This document shows positions 1-7,941 of a stretch of DNA of 34,186 bases, piece by piece; position 1 is the first letter of the stretch; each line of letters opens with the position of its first letter. The notes beneath the pieces were generated by a model. It was not told the DNA's origin. It saw only the letters and a list, made by a program, of their open reading frames with translations, and did no database searches. Source of the DNA: Winogradskyella psychrotolerans (GTDB lineage Bacteria; Bacteroidota; Bacteroidia; Flavobacteriales; Flavobacteriaceae); assembly GCF_018860545.1 (NCBI RefSeq), contig NZ_JAHKPN010000045.1, forward strand, positions 1 to 34,186, written 5' to 3'. The position numbers were made by a program, and so were the translations under genes.

Positions 1-7
1 TCAGTTC

Positions 8-26
8 TTTGTTGGCAAATCGTTAT
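8..26. repeat. Cassette boundary box, left copy
   Basis: GTTGGCAAA at 11-19 followed by TCGTTAT at 20-26. It is the inverse of the 9-mer at 655-663, which is followed by the same 7-mer in the same direction. On the minus strand it reads TTTGCCAAC directly after the stop codon of the gene, in the place of the first box (R'') of an attC site. The rest of the site would lie outside the window. Confidence 0.45.
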
Positions 27-640
27 TTTATTTTCCATTTAACTCCACTCCAAATAATTCCTAATGAAACTAAAATTAACGCAAAATTCCCAAAATTAAA
101 TTTCTCATCCGTAAACGATTGGTAAATTGTTCCAATCACAAATAAAATCGATATAATTAAAGCAAAGAAATAACCCTGTTTAGATTCGAAAAACGACTTT
201 TTTCTTTCTATTTGTCCGTTATTATATTTCAAGAGTTTTGAGTCAATATCATGGCATAAATTCACAAATTTTTCGGAATTACAGAAATTATCATTTGAGC
301 TTATTCGGACTGTTTTTCCGTTTTTGAGCTTAAATTTTATTCCAGCTCCTTTCATCCAATGAATTTTATAATATTCTAAATTTTTAAAAGCAACATTTTT
401 ATTATTCCATTCCAACTGATTTGTTGTTAATTCAAAATCTGAAACTTTTACTATAAACTTCTTTTTTAATATATAGAAATAAATTCCAGCGAGAACAAAA
501 GCTAAAATTCCTTTTAATAGCCCAAAACTCATAATTCTATTCAACACGAATATTATTCCAGAAAAGACAGCTACTGTTGAACCAGGTAAGAATAGTAATT
601 CAAATTGGTTTGTATATTCAACATTTTCGTATTTCCGCAT
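23..640 (-). CDS. Hypothetical four-helix membrane protein in a cassette-like unit
   Basis: I do not recognise this 205-residue protein. Hydrophobic segments are visible at about residues 15-32, 40-58, 155-172 and 183-200, with a soluble stretch rich in Lys and Asn between helices 2 and 3 (about 65-145). The layout of two helices, a cytoplasmic-looking domain and two more helices resembles bacterial PH-like membrane proteins, but no motif proves that. The gene is framed by inverted 9-mers, GTTGGCAAA just past its stop (11-19) and TTTGCCAAC just before its start (655-663), each followed on the plus strand by TCGTTAT. That framing, and the isolated small ORF, match the cassette-like genes at the other end of the window. 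The coding call is solid because the frame is open over its full length with sensible composition; function is unknown. Confidence 0.75.
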   Translation of the reverse strand: MRKYENVEYTNQFELLFLPGSTVAVFSGIIFVLNRIMSFGLLKGILAFVLAGIYFYILKKKFIVKVSDFELTTNQLEWNNKNVAFKNLEYYKIHWMKGAGIKFKLKNGKTVRISSNDNFCNSEKFVNLCHDIDSKLLKYNNGQIERKKSFFESKQGYFFALIISILFVIGTIYQSFTDEKFNFGNFALILVSLGIIWSGVKWKIK

Positions 641-654
641 TGTTTTGTGTAATG

Positions 655-670
655 TTTGCCAACTCGTTAT
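655..670. repeat. Cassette boundary box, right copy
   Basis: TTTGCCAAC at 655-663 followed by TCGTTAT at 664-670. On the minus strand it reads GTTGGCAAA about 15 bases before the start codon of the membrane-protein gene, where an attC R' box (consensus GTTRRRY) would lie. Confidence 0.45.
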
Positions 671-683
671 ATCAGTATATGAA

Positions 684-720
684 GTTCTCTTATCTATTGT
701 CTAAAACGGGATAAGAGAAC
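684..720 (-). terminator. 11-bp inverted repeat after the M3 peptidase gene
   Basis: Perfect inverted repeat GTTCTCTTATC (684-694) and GATAAGAGAAC (710-720) around a 15-base loop, four bases past the stop codon of the M3 peptidase gene. The position suits its transcription terminator, but on the minus strand only two T follow the stem, so the role is uncertain; the T-run on the plus side (722-726) would fit a terminator reading the other way. Confidence 0.4.
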
Positions 721-724
721 GTTT

Positions 725-2878
725 TTAATTTTTTAATTCTTCTGGTACAGGAAACCCACGGTCGCGCATTAAAGCTTCAATCTGAGCATCACGACCTCTA
801 AATTTACGATAGGCTTCAGCAGGATCCATAGCATTACGTGGTGCAAATAAATATTTTACTAATTTTTCTGCAACAGCTTTATCATAAAAACCACCTTCGG
901 CTTCTCTGAAAGCTTCGGAAGCATCACTGGTTAGCACGTCTGCCCACATATACCCATAATAAGCTGTGGCATAGCCTTCACCAGAAAATACATGTCCAAA
1001 ATGTGGTGTTCTATGACGCATTGGTAACTCTTTTGGCATGCCTAAGTCATTCAAAGTTTCACGCTCAAATGTATCAATGTCAATATCACTTGGATCGGCT
1101 AAATGTAATTTCATATCAATTAAAGCAGAAGCTAAATATTCTGTAGTGCCAAAACCTTGATTAAACGTAGAGGCTTTTTTTATCTTTTCTACTAAAGAGG
1201 CAGGTATAGGTTCTCCTGTTTTATAATGAACTAAAAATTGATTAATGACTTTATCTGTAGATAACCAACGTTCTAATAGCTGTGACTGAAATTCAGTGTA
1301 GTCTCTAACACCTCCGTTTAAGGTCGGGTATTTTACATCAGCAGAAAAGAAGTGAAGTGCATGCCCAAACTCATGAAAAAACGTTGTGGCATCATCCCAG
1401 GAGACTAAAACCGCTTCTCCCGGCGCTGGTTTTACAAAGTTAGAATTATTAGAGGCGAGTACATTTTTTTCACCTTCAAAAGAATCAGAACTTCTATAGG
1501 TTGTGGCCCAAGCACCAGATCGTTTGCCTTGGCGTGCAAAGGGGTCTAAATACCATAAGCCAATATGTTTTCCGGAATCTTTATCGGTAACTTCCCATAC
1601 CTTTACATCCTCATGAAACACGGGAACTGAACCTTCTGCTACTGGTGTAAATTTATAATTAAACAATTCACCAGCCGTAAAGAACATCGCTTCTGTTAAT
1701 TTATTTAATTGAAGATATTGTTTGACTTCTTCGCTATCTAAATCGTATTTCTTTTTTCGTACTTTTTCTGCGTAATAGCGATAATCCCAAGGTTCAATGG
1801 TAATAGGATCACCAAGTTCATCAGCAACCGCTTGCATGTCGGCTACTTCTTCTTTTACTCTTGCTGTTGCAGCTGGCCAAACTGCCATCATTAAATCCAT
1901 AGCGTTTTCTGGTGTTTTAGCCATACGATCTTGTAATCTCCATTCGGCATAATTCTCATAACCCATTAACCCAACGCGTTCTTTTCGCAATTTTAAAATT
2001 TCTGCGATGATAGTGTTGTTGTCAAATTCATCTCCGTTATCCCCTCTAGAGTAGTAGTTTTCCCAAACTTGCTTGCGTAATTCGCGTTCTGTAGAGTAGG
2101 TAAGAAAAGGATCCATTGATGAGCGTGTGTTGGTAATGGCATAGGTGCCATCTTCACCTTTGTCTGCTGCTATTTTTGCTGCCGATTTTATAAAACCTTC
2201 AGCCAGTCCACCTAATTGATCTTCGTTTAAATAGGTGATATAGTTTTCTTCGTCGTGTAATATATTATTGGCAAAATCGGTATAAAGTGTAGATAGTTCT
2301 TTGTTGATTTCGGCATAACGTTTTTTCTTTTCGGCATCGAGATTGGCACCATTCATTTCAAACTGCTTGTAGGTTAAATCTACTACACGTTGCGCTTGCG
2401 GTTCTAAAGGTGTTTTTTGAGTGGCTTCATATACGGTTTTTATTCGCTGGAATAATTTTTCGTTTTGTGAAATTTGTGATCTGAAGTCAGAAAGTTTAGG
2501 AGCCAATTCTGCTTGTACAGCTCTAAATTCTGGTGTAGACACATTGCTTCCCATAATTCCGTAATACGTAAACACACGATTAAGGGCTTTACCTGACCGT
2601 TCCATGGCAACAATAGTGTTTTCAAAAGTTGCTGGTGCTGTGTTGTTAGCAATATCTTCGATTTCTGCAAGATTGAGCTTCATGGCTTCTTCTACAGCAG
2701 GTTTTATGGCGTCAACAGAAAGTTTATCAAAAGCAGGAACTCCATCATAAGGACCTGTCCATTCTTGTATTAATACATTATCACTCATGGTTTTTTCGGG
2801 AATTTTGGTGTCTTCTTTACAGCTTGAAAAAAGAACGATACTACAAATTAATGTCGCTTTAAGAGATTTAGAAATCAT
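725..2878 (-). CDS. dcp: M3 family peptidyl-dipeptidase (Dcp-like), lipoprotein
   Basis: A 717-residue zinc metallopeptidase of the M3 (thimet oligopeptidase/Dcp) family, which cleaves short peptides. The zinc-binding motif HEFGH is at residues 502-506, with a downstream Glu-rich stretch (TEFQSQLLERW, about 529) that should carry the third zinc ligand. The length matches bacterial Dcp. The N-terminus is a lipoprotein signal with lipobox FSSC and lipidated Cys20, so the mature enzyme should be anchored in the periplasm or outer membrane; many Bacteroidota Dcp proteins are exported this way. Start chosen at 2878 because it gives the complete signal. The gene appears monocistronic: the upstream neighbour is 250 bp away and the downstream side has an inverted repeat. 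Family assignment is firm; the exact substrate is not known. Confidence 0.95.
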   Translation of the reverse strand: MISKSLKATLICSIVLFSSCKEDTKIPEKTMSDNVLIQEWTGPYDGVPAFDKLSVDAIKPAVEEAMKLNLAEIEDIANNTAPATFENTIVAMERSGKALNRVFTYYGIMGSNVSTPEFRAVQAELAPKLSDFRSQISQNEKLFQRIKTVYEATQKTPLEPQAQRVVDLTYKQFEMNGANLDAEKKKRYAEINKELSTLYTDFANNILHDEENYITYLNEDQLGGLAEGFIKSAAKIAADKGEDGTYAITNTRSSMDPFLTYSTERELRKQVWENYYSRGDNGDEFDNNTIIAEILKLRKERVGLMGYENYAEWRLQDRMAKTPENAMDLMMAVWPAATARVKEEVADMQAVADELGDPITIEPWDYRYYAEKVRKKKYDLDSEEVKQYLQLNKLTEAMFFTAGELFNYKFTPVAEGSVPVFHEDVKVWEVTDKDSGKHIGLWYLDPFARQGKRSGAWATTYRSSDSFEGEKNVLASNNSNFVKPAPGEAVLVSWDDATTFFHEFGHALHFFSADVKYPTLNGGVRDYTEFQSQLLERWLSTDKVINQFLVHYKTGEPIPASLVEKIKKASTFNQGFGTTEYLASALIDMKLHLADPSDIDIDTFERETLNDLGMPKELPMRHRTPHFGHVFSGEGYATAYYGYMWADVLTSDASEAFREAEGGFYDKAVAEKLVKYLFAPRNAMDPAEAYRKFRGRDAQIEALMRDRGFPVPEELKN

Positions 2879-3084
2879 GATTATTATTTTTTAGTCTTAG
2901 AAAATTGCTAAGGATTTTATCAAGGAAACAAGATACTGAAAATAGAAATGAAGGAGCTTAATTTTTTTATAATTCTTAAAGGACGTTATAAAATGATGTG
3001 AAAACAATTCAAAATGAAAGAAAGATAATCATGACTTATGTCTTGGGTAGCCACACGTTTCCGTTTTCTTAAAACCTATGAAGC

Positions 3085-3124
3085 TTTGAAACTATGCAAC
3101 TATGCAACTTTGAAACTTCGCAAC
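3085..3124. repeat. Five tandem degenerate octamers
   Basis: Five contiguous 8-bp units: TTTGAAAC, TATGCAAC, TATGCAAC, TTTGAAAC, TTCGCAAC. The array stops five bases before the 3' end of the cyclophilin gene. Similar low-complexity octamer runs occur between genes in other flavobacteria (recalled, not checked). No function is evident. Confidence 0.75.
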
Positions 3125-3128
3125 TTCA

Positions 3129-3842
3129 TTACTCAATCAATTCCACCTTTCTAATATACACGTTCTGTAAAGGCCAATCACCTTCATCTGTTTTAACAGC
3201 ATTAATGTCGTCAACAACGTCCATACCAGAGGTCACTTCTCCAAAAACGGTATAATCATCATCTAAATAATCCGCACCTCCATGGCGCTGAATGATAAAA
3301 AACTGAAAGGGAGAGGCTAATTTATAGGCGTTATCCATTTCACTACTTGGCATAGATACCGCTCCGCGCTTGTGAGTGTAGCCACGTTTTGTGTCTGGTG
3401 GTAGCAAGTATTTTCCTATTTTTTGTCGTCTTTTGGCTAAATTATAATCGTCACTGCTGCCTCCTTGTATCACAAAGTCTTTGACCACACGGTAAAATTG
3501 TGTACCCTCAAAATAGTTACGCTTAGTCAAGTAAACAAAATTTGCTCTGTGGAATTTAGTTTTGTCATACAGCTCTATTTCTATAATCCCGAAGTCGGTT
3601 GTAATTCGGACTTTATGTTCTGGGTTTTCTTTTTCATAATCTAAAAAGAAGTCCATGGCATTGGCATCTGTAAGTTTAGGATAGACTCTAGCGTCTTTCT
3701 TTTTAGGTTCCACTGTCGTTTCAGGTACAATAGAATCTTTTACAATTGTAGTATTCGTTTTTTTTGAAGTTTGTTTATCTTCACAACTCATTAATAATAA
3801 TCCAATGCCGAAAACTAACGGAACCCCTAATAGAAATCTCAT
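3129..3842 (-). CDS. Cyclophilin-type peptidyl-prolyl isomerase, lipoprotein
   Basis: A 237-residue protein with a lipoprotein signal (LLMSC, lipidated Cys20), a charged linker rich in Lys, Thr and Glu to about residue 75, and a cyclophilin domain from about residue 78 to the C-terminus. The domain shows the family core FYRVVKDFVIQGG, then the later PFQFFI and YTVFGEVTSGMDVVDDI stretches. It should catalyse cis/trans isomerisation of prolyl bonds in exported proteins in the periplasm. The domain is slightly divergent, with basic insertions around KRRQKIGKYLLPPD. The gene starts only two bases from the start of the divergent Nudix gene, so its promoter must overlap that gene. Family is clear; the client proteins are unknown. 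Confidence 0.92.
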   Translation of the reverse strand: MRFLLGVPLVFGIGLLLMSCEDKQTSKKTNTTIVKDSIVPETTVEPKKKDARVYPKLTDANAMDFFLDYEKENPEHKVRITTDFGIIEIELYDKTKFHRANFVYLTKRNYFEGTQFYRVVKDFVIQGGSSDDYNLAKRRQKIGKYLLPPDTKRGYTHKRGAVSMPSSEMDNAYKLASPFQFFIIQRHGGADYLDDDYTVFGEVTSGMDVVDDINAVKTDEGDWPLQNVYIRKVELIE

Positions 3843-3844
3843 AA

Positions 3845-4489
3845 ATGCTATTTAATACGTTTTTAGAATCTGTAGTAAAAATAAAACATCTAGAGCTTTC
3901 TGGCGAAGACTCTCATGCAAAAATGTCTCCTCCGTATCGATTGGAGTTAGCTGAAAAAATGAAAGCGAAATCTAAAAACGCCAGAAAAGCAGGTGTTATG
4001 GCGCTGTTTTACCCTAAAACGAATGACGAAACCTATTTGGTTCTTATTCTTCGTAAAACTTATAAGGGAGTGCATTCAGCACAGGTTGGTTTTCCAGGAG
4101 GTAAATATGAGGATGCTGATGGTAATGATCTCATGCTTACGGCTATAAGGGAAACTGAAGAAGAAGTAGGAGTATCCAGACAACATATTGAGGTTCTAAA
4201 GCAAATGTCACCTCTTTACATTCCGCCAAGTAATTTTATGGTATATCCTTACATCGGAATTTCAAAAGAGTATTTAATTTTTACAAAACAAGATGAGGAA
4301 GTCGAAGCCATCATAGAAGTAAAGCTCAGTGATTTTTTAAATGACTCTAGTGTGTTAACCACAAGAGTACCAACTTCTTTTGGTGTGGAAGTTGATGTTC
4401 CAGCTTTTGAATTTAACGGTCATATTGTTTGGGGCGCGACCGCAATGATGCTCGGTGAAATAAAAGACTTGTTAAAACAAGTTTTATAA
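3845..4489 (+). CDS. Nudix hydrolase, probable CoA pyrophosphatase
   Basis: A 214-residue Nudix enzyme of the CoA pyrophosphatase (NudL/YeaB) type, which splits CoA into phosphopantetheine and 3',5'-ADP. The subfamily signature before the Nudix box is visible as LRKTYKGVHSAQVGFPGGK, followed by the Nudix helix AIRETEEEVGV with the metal-binding glutamates. The spacing between GG and RE is one residue longer than the textbook Nudix consensus, as is common in this subfamily. The start at 3845 is kept because the segment FLESVVKIKHLELSGEDSHAKM resembles the conserved N-terminus of flavobacterial homologues as I recall it. The start lies two bases from the divergent cyclophilin start. Substrate is inferred from the subfamily, not shown. 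Confidence 0.88.
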   Translation: MLFNTFLESVVKIKHLELSGEDSHAKMSPPYRLELAEKMKAKSKNARKAGVMALFYPKTNDETYLVLILRKTYKGVHSAQVGFPGGKYEDADGNDLMLTAIRETEEEVGVSRQHIEVLKQMSPLYIPPSNFMVYPYIGISKEYLIFTKQDEEVEAIIEVKLSDFLNDSSVLTTRVPTSFGVEVDVPAFEFNGHIVWGATAMMLGEIKDLLKQVL

Positions 4490-4503
4490 TTTAACTTAAT
4501 GGT

Positions 4504-4511
4504 TACATTTG
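4504..4511 (+). promoter_or_regulatory. Bacteroidota -7 box for the acyltransferase gene
   Basis: TACATTTG is an exact match to TAnnTTTG. Transcription would begin around 4517, leaving a leader of about 20 bases before the ATG at 4539. No convincing -33 element was seen. Its position argues against a TTG start at 4515. Confidence 0.5.
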
Positions 4512-4538
4512 TAATTGACAAAATTTGAAAAATTAACT

Positions 4539-5339
4539 ATGGGATTATTTAAAAGAAATCCTTTTGGACATATACTTTGGGTAAAAAAATGGCTGATAAG
4601 ACTTTTGGGTGTTTTTACACATCGACGTTTTAGAGGCTTTAACGATTTACAGATTGAAGGTTCCGAAATTATTAAGAATCTTCCTGATACCAACGTGTTG
4701 TTTATCTCTAATCATCAAACATATTTTGCTGATGTTATCGCGATGTTCCACGTGTTTAATGCGAGTTTAAGCGGACGTTTAGATAGTATTAAAAACGTAG
4801 GCTATTTATGGAATCCTAAGATGAACATGTACTATGTTGCCGCAAAGGAAACTATGAAAGCGGGTTTACTTCCTAAGATATTTGCTTACACAGGTTCTAT
4901 TAGTATTGAACGGACTTGGAGATCACAAGGTAAAGATGTGAATCGTCAGGTGAAGATGAGTGATATTACCATGATAAAAACGGCTTTGGATGATGGTTGG
5001 GTAGTTACATTTCCACAAGGCACAACTACTCCTTTTAAACCTATTAGAAAAGGTACCGCTCATATTATAAAGAAATATAAACCTATTGTTGTACCAATTG
5101 TCATTGATGGGTTTAGACGTTCGTTTGATAAGAAGGGCCTTCGTATTAAAAAGAAAAATATATTTCAGTCTTTTGAAATTAAAGAACCTTTAGATATCGA
5201 TTATGACAATGAATCAATTGATAGTATTGTTGAAAAAATTGAGTATGCTATTGAACAACATCCATCATTCTTAAAAGTCATTCCGCAAGACGTATTAGAA
5301 GAAAATGAACGGTTGAATAGAGAATTACGCGAGATGTAA
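4539..5339 (+). CDS. 1-acyl-sn-glycerol-3-phosphate acyltransferase family (PlsC-like)
   Basis: A 266-residue membrane-associated acyltransferase that should move an acyl group onto a glycerophosphate-type or other lipid acceptor. The catalytic block NHQTYFAD is present, with His and Asp separated by five residues rather than the usual four; the second block FPQGTTTPFKPIRKGTA replaces the classical FPEGTRS. These departures suggest a PlsC-superfamily branch whose acceptor may not be lysophosphatidate. An in-frame TTG at 4515 would add eight residues, but an exact promoter box at 4504-4511 makes the ATG at 4539 the better start. The gene sits alone between the Nudix gene and the convergent sigma-factor operon. 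Confidence 0.85.
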   Translation: MGLFKRNPFGHILWVKKWLIRLLGVFTHRRFRGFNDLQIEGSEIIKNLPDTNVLFISNHQTYFADVIAMFHVFNASLSGRLDSIKNVGYLWNPKMNMYYVAAKETMKAGLLPKIFAYTGSISIERTWRSQGKDVNRQVKMSDITMIKTALDDGWVVTFPQGTTTPFKPIRKGTAHIIKKYKPIVVPIVIDGFRRSFDKKGLRIKKKNIFQSFEIKEPLDIDYDNESIDSIVEKIEYAIEQHPSFLKVIPQDVLEENERLNRELREM

Positions 5340-5356
5340 ATATAACGATGATAATA

Positions 5357-5398
5357 CCAATGTAGGTAGCGTTACCGTAATGTTACGATTGGGTTTTT
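5357..5398 (+). terminator. Possible branched terminator between convergent genes
   Basis: An outer pair CCAAT (5357-5361) and ATTGG (5388-5392) encloses two small hairpins, GGTA/TACC and CGTAA/TTACG, and is followed by G and TTTTT. It lies between the 3' ends of the acyltransferase gene and the convergent membrane-protein gene. It may terminate plus-strand transcription; stability was not computed. Confidence 0.35.
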
Positions 5399-6029
5399 AG
5401 ACTTCCAGCTTTTTTAATTCACTATAATTTCTGTTTAATCGCTTTAAGAGTATACCGTAAAGAAGTTTGTAAAATAACCAAAATACAACTAATAATACGC
5501 CAATTAGTAATACTACAAATCCAAATAACAAGAGCATTTGTTTAGAGTTAAAGGCTTCCACTTGATTATGAAATGCAATGTTTTGATTAAACTCAAAATA
5601 AAGTGATAAAGGAATGGTAATAAATATCATGATTAAATTATAAAGTACATAGTATTTAATTACTTTACGTGTATTTAAGATGCTTTCCATTAATTTCTTG
5701 GCATTGTCAGTCGAAGAAATTGATTTTTGAGATTTAAATAAAAGATACACAAATACAAAAATAACAAGAAAACTCAATATTGATATACTCATGTATATAG
5801 GGTTCTCGTAACTTTTACTGATACTTTCCTTATAATTTGAAGATAAAAAATAAGGTAAAATATTGATAAGTATCCAAAAGCCTAATTCGGCAAGACTGAT
5901 ATAAAATAGAGTCTTTACAATTGAAAACGATTTTTTATGTAACATGGGATAAAGGTCAGAATCTGCGTAATTTTTATAAGCAGCTGTATCTTTATTCCAA
6001 TCTTTCTTTAATAATTCTAATTCATCCAT
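5397..6029 (-). CDS. Membrane protein paired with ECF sigma factor
   Basis: A 210-residue protein with a soluble N-terminus of about 38 residues (MDELELLKKDWNKD...) and four hydrophobic segments near residues 39-64, 80-103, 127-147 and 165-195. It begins four bases after the stop of the sigma-factor gene on the same strand, so the two are almost surely co-transcribed. This two-gene order recurs in flavobacteria (from memory). The context suggests an anti-sigma or sensor role, but no zinc-binding anti-sigma motif (HxxxCxxC) is visible in the N-terminus. Homologues are sometimes mislabelled beta-carotene monooxygenase; nothing in the sequence supports that. Confidence 0.8.
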   Translation of the reverse strand: MDELELLKKDWNKDTAAYKNYADSDLYPMLHKKSFSIVKTLFYISLAELGFWILINILPYFLSSNYKESISKSYENPIYMSISILSFLVIFVFVYLLFKSQKSISSTDNAKKLMESILNTRKVIKYYVLYNLIMIFITIPLSLYFEFNQNIAFHNQVEAFNSKQMLLLFGFVVLLIGVLLVVFWLFYKLLYGILLKRLNRNYSELKKLEV

Positions 6030-6033
6030 AATC

Positions 6034-6528
6034 TTACGGATTTAATATTGTTTTTAATTTCTTTTTAACACGATTCATTTTCACTCGTGCATTCACTTCT
6101 GTTATACCTAGAGTCGCGCTTATTTCCCTGTAATCTTTGTCTTCTAAATACAAGAAAACTAGCGCTTTTTCAATATCATTCAGTTGATGTACTGCTTGGT
6201 ATAATAATTTTAACTGTTGCTCTTCCGTATCGTCATATTCTTCGGCCTTAATTTTAAATTCAACAGCGTCAAACTCTTGTGTATTTATTCGTCTTTTCGA
6301 TTTTCTGTATAACGTAATTGCAGTATTTAAACCTACTCTGTACATCCAAGTGCTAAATTTAGCATCACCTCTAAATTTTGGAAAAGCTCTCCATAATTGT
6401 ATAGTGATTTCTTGAAACAGATCGTTATGAGCATCAGCATTGTTGGTGTATAAACGACACACCTTGTGCACAATGTTTTGATGCTTTTGCAACTGTTCTA
6501 CGAAACTATGTTCTAGTTCTTTGTTCAA
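6034..6528 (-). CDS. ECF-type RNA polymerase sigma factor
   Basis: A 164-residue sigma-70 family factor with region 2 (DLFQEITIQLWRAFPKFRG, then KFSTWMYRVGLNTAI) for -10 binding and melting, and region 4 (YREISATLGITEVNARVKM) as the helix-turn-helix for the -35 element. The absence of regions 1 and 3 and the short length place it among the ECF factors. It is the first gene of a two-gene operon with a membrane protein four bases downstream, the classic position for a membrane regulator. An exact promoter box lies about 50 bases upstream on the minus strand. The regulated genes cannot be told from this window. Confidence 0.93.
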   Translation of the reverse strand: MNKELEHSFVEQLQKHQNIVHKVCRLYTNNADAHNDLFQEITIQLWRAFPKFRGDAKFSTWMYRVGLNTAITLYRKSKRRINTQEFDAVEFKIKAEEYDDTEEQQLKLLYQAVHQLNDIEKALVFLYLEDKDYREISATLGITEVNARVKMNRVKKKLKTILNP

Positions 6529-6580
6529 TTGATGAGATTGGTTGGTTATCTAATTAGTAGTATGGATTACGCTTTTGTTA

Positions 6581-6588
6581 CAAATTTA
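6581..6588 (-). promoter_or_regulatory. Bacteroidota -7 box for the sigma-factor operon
   Basis: Plus-strand CAAATTTA, that is TAAATTTG on the minus strand, an exact TAnnTTTG. Transcription would start near 6575, giving a leader of about 45 bases. No clear -33 element. Confidence 0.5.
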
Positions 6589-6666
6589 TTCAACTATTGT
6601 TTTAAAAGACATTTTTAACTGTGGTATTTTGTACTTTTACAGATACAAATTTCAATATACTTTTTA

Positions 6667-7938
6667 ATGAATATTCCTCAGTCTAACCTACCAAGAATCG
6701 TCATTATAGGTGGTGGTTTTGCTGGTGTAAATTTAGTAAAATCGCTAGCTAATAAAAATGTTCAGGTGGTCTTAATAGATAAACGAAATTACCATACGTT
6801 TCAACCTTTATTGTATCAAGTATCTAGTTCTGGATTGGAACCCGATTCAATAGCGTATCCACTTCGGAAGATTATTAAAAAGCATAAAACGACTTTTTTT
6901 CGCTTTGCACAAGTTGAGCAAATTTTACCAGAAAGCAATACGATTATGACGTCTATTGGTGATTTAACTTTTGATTATCTAGTTATTGCCACTGGTACTA
7001 GAACCAATTATTTTGGTAATGATGCTATTAAAGCTAACAGTATGCCAATGAAAACAGTGCCTCAAGCATTGGATATACGAAGTCTTATTTTACAGAATTT
7101 TGAAAAAGCTGCTATTGCGAGTTCAGATGAAGAGCGTGAAGCATACCTTAATTTTGTTATCGTAGGAGCTGGACCTACCGGAGTTGAGCTCGCTGGAGCC
7201 ATCGCGGAACTTAAGAATAATATTCTTCCAAGAGATTATAATGATCTCAATCCTGAAGATATGCACATTCATTTACTAGAAGGTGCAGATCGCGTATTAC
7301 CACCAATGAGTGAACACGCTTCTAAAAAAGCAGTTAAATTTTTGGACAAATTAGGGGTGATTGTGCACTGCGGTACCTTTGTAAAACATTACGATGGCAA
7401 AACAGTGACCACAAATTCTGAATTAAAAATGATTTCCGAAACCTTAATTTGGGCAGCAGGAGTAACCGGAGCTCCAATACAAGGTTTAAAAGCAGAAGCC
7501 ATAATAGAACGAGCGAATCGTTATAAAGTGAATCAATTCAATCAAATTGAAGGGTATCCTAATATTTTCGCAGTTGGTGATATTGCCTTAATGGCTACGG
7601 AAGCGTATCCAAAAGGGCATCCTCAAGTGGCACAGCCTGCTATTCAACAAGGACATTTATTAGGAAAGAATTTATTGCGATTAATAATAAATAAACCCTT
7701 GAAGCCATTTGTCTATAAGGACAAAGGATCTATGGCGACCATAGGGCGGAATAAAGCTGTAGTAGATCTAAAACACTACAAATTTGGTGGCTTTTTTGCT
7801 TGGTTTATATGGATGTTTGTGCACCTAATGTCATTGGTGGGTTTTAGAAACCGCGTGATTGTATTATTTAACTGGACGTACAATTACATCAATTTTGATA
7901 AAGCAGCACGACTTATAATTAGGCCGTTTAAGAAATAG
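6667..7938 (+). CDS. ndh: Type II NADH dehydrogenase (NDH-2)
   Basis: A 423-residue FAD-dependent pyridine nucleotide oxidoreductase. The N-terminal dinucleotide fold shows GGGFAGVNLVKSL (FAD), the second fold GAGPTGVELAGAIAEL (NADH), and the C-terminal FAD contact reads NIFAVGDIA. The motif QPLLYQVSSSGLEPDSIA after the first fold and a hydrophobic, aromatic C-terminus (FFAWFIWMFVHLMSLVGF) for membrane attachment are typical of NDH-2, which passes electrons from NADH to quinone without pumping protons. Length and motif order match the family. The gene is monocistronic, facing a convergent YhhN gene three bases downstream. Assignment to NDH-2 rather than a related disulfide reductase is well supported by the lack of a CxxxxC pair. 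Confidence 0.93.
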   Translation: MNIPQSNLPRIVIIGGGFAGVNLVKSLANKNVQVVLIDKRNYHTFQPLLYQVSSSGLEPDSIAYPLRKIIKKHKTTFFRFAQVEQILPESNTIMTSIGDLTFDYLVIATGTRTNYFGNDAIKANSMPMKTVPQALDIRSLILQNFEKAAIASSDEEREAYLNFVIVGAGPTGVELAGAIAELKNNILPRDYNDLNPEDMHIHLLEGADRVLPPMSEHASKKAVKFLDKLGVIVHCGTFVKHYDGKTVTTNSELKMISETLIWAAGVTGAPIQGLKAEAIIERANRYKVNQFNQIEGYPNIFAVGDIALMATEAYPKGHPQVAQPAIQQGHLLGKNLLRLIINKPLKPFVYKDKGSMATIGRNKAVVDLKHYKFGGFFAWFIWMFVHLMSLVGFRNRVIVLFNWTYNYINFDKAARLIIRPFKK

Positions 7939-7941
7939 GAA

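Noticed and set aside
3085..3124. Octamer run as a CRISPR array
   Set aside because: The units are contiguous with no spacers and no cas genes are present.
4515..4538. TTG start for the acyltransferase gene
   Set aside because: It would lie at or before the predicted transcription start set by the promoter box at 4504-4511.
5397..6029. Annotation of the sigma-linked membrane protein as beta-carotene monooxygenase
   Set aside because: No iron-binding His pattern of carotenoid oxygenases is present and the protein is far too short.
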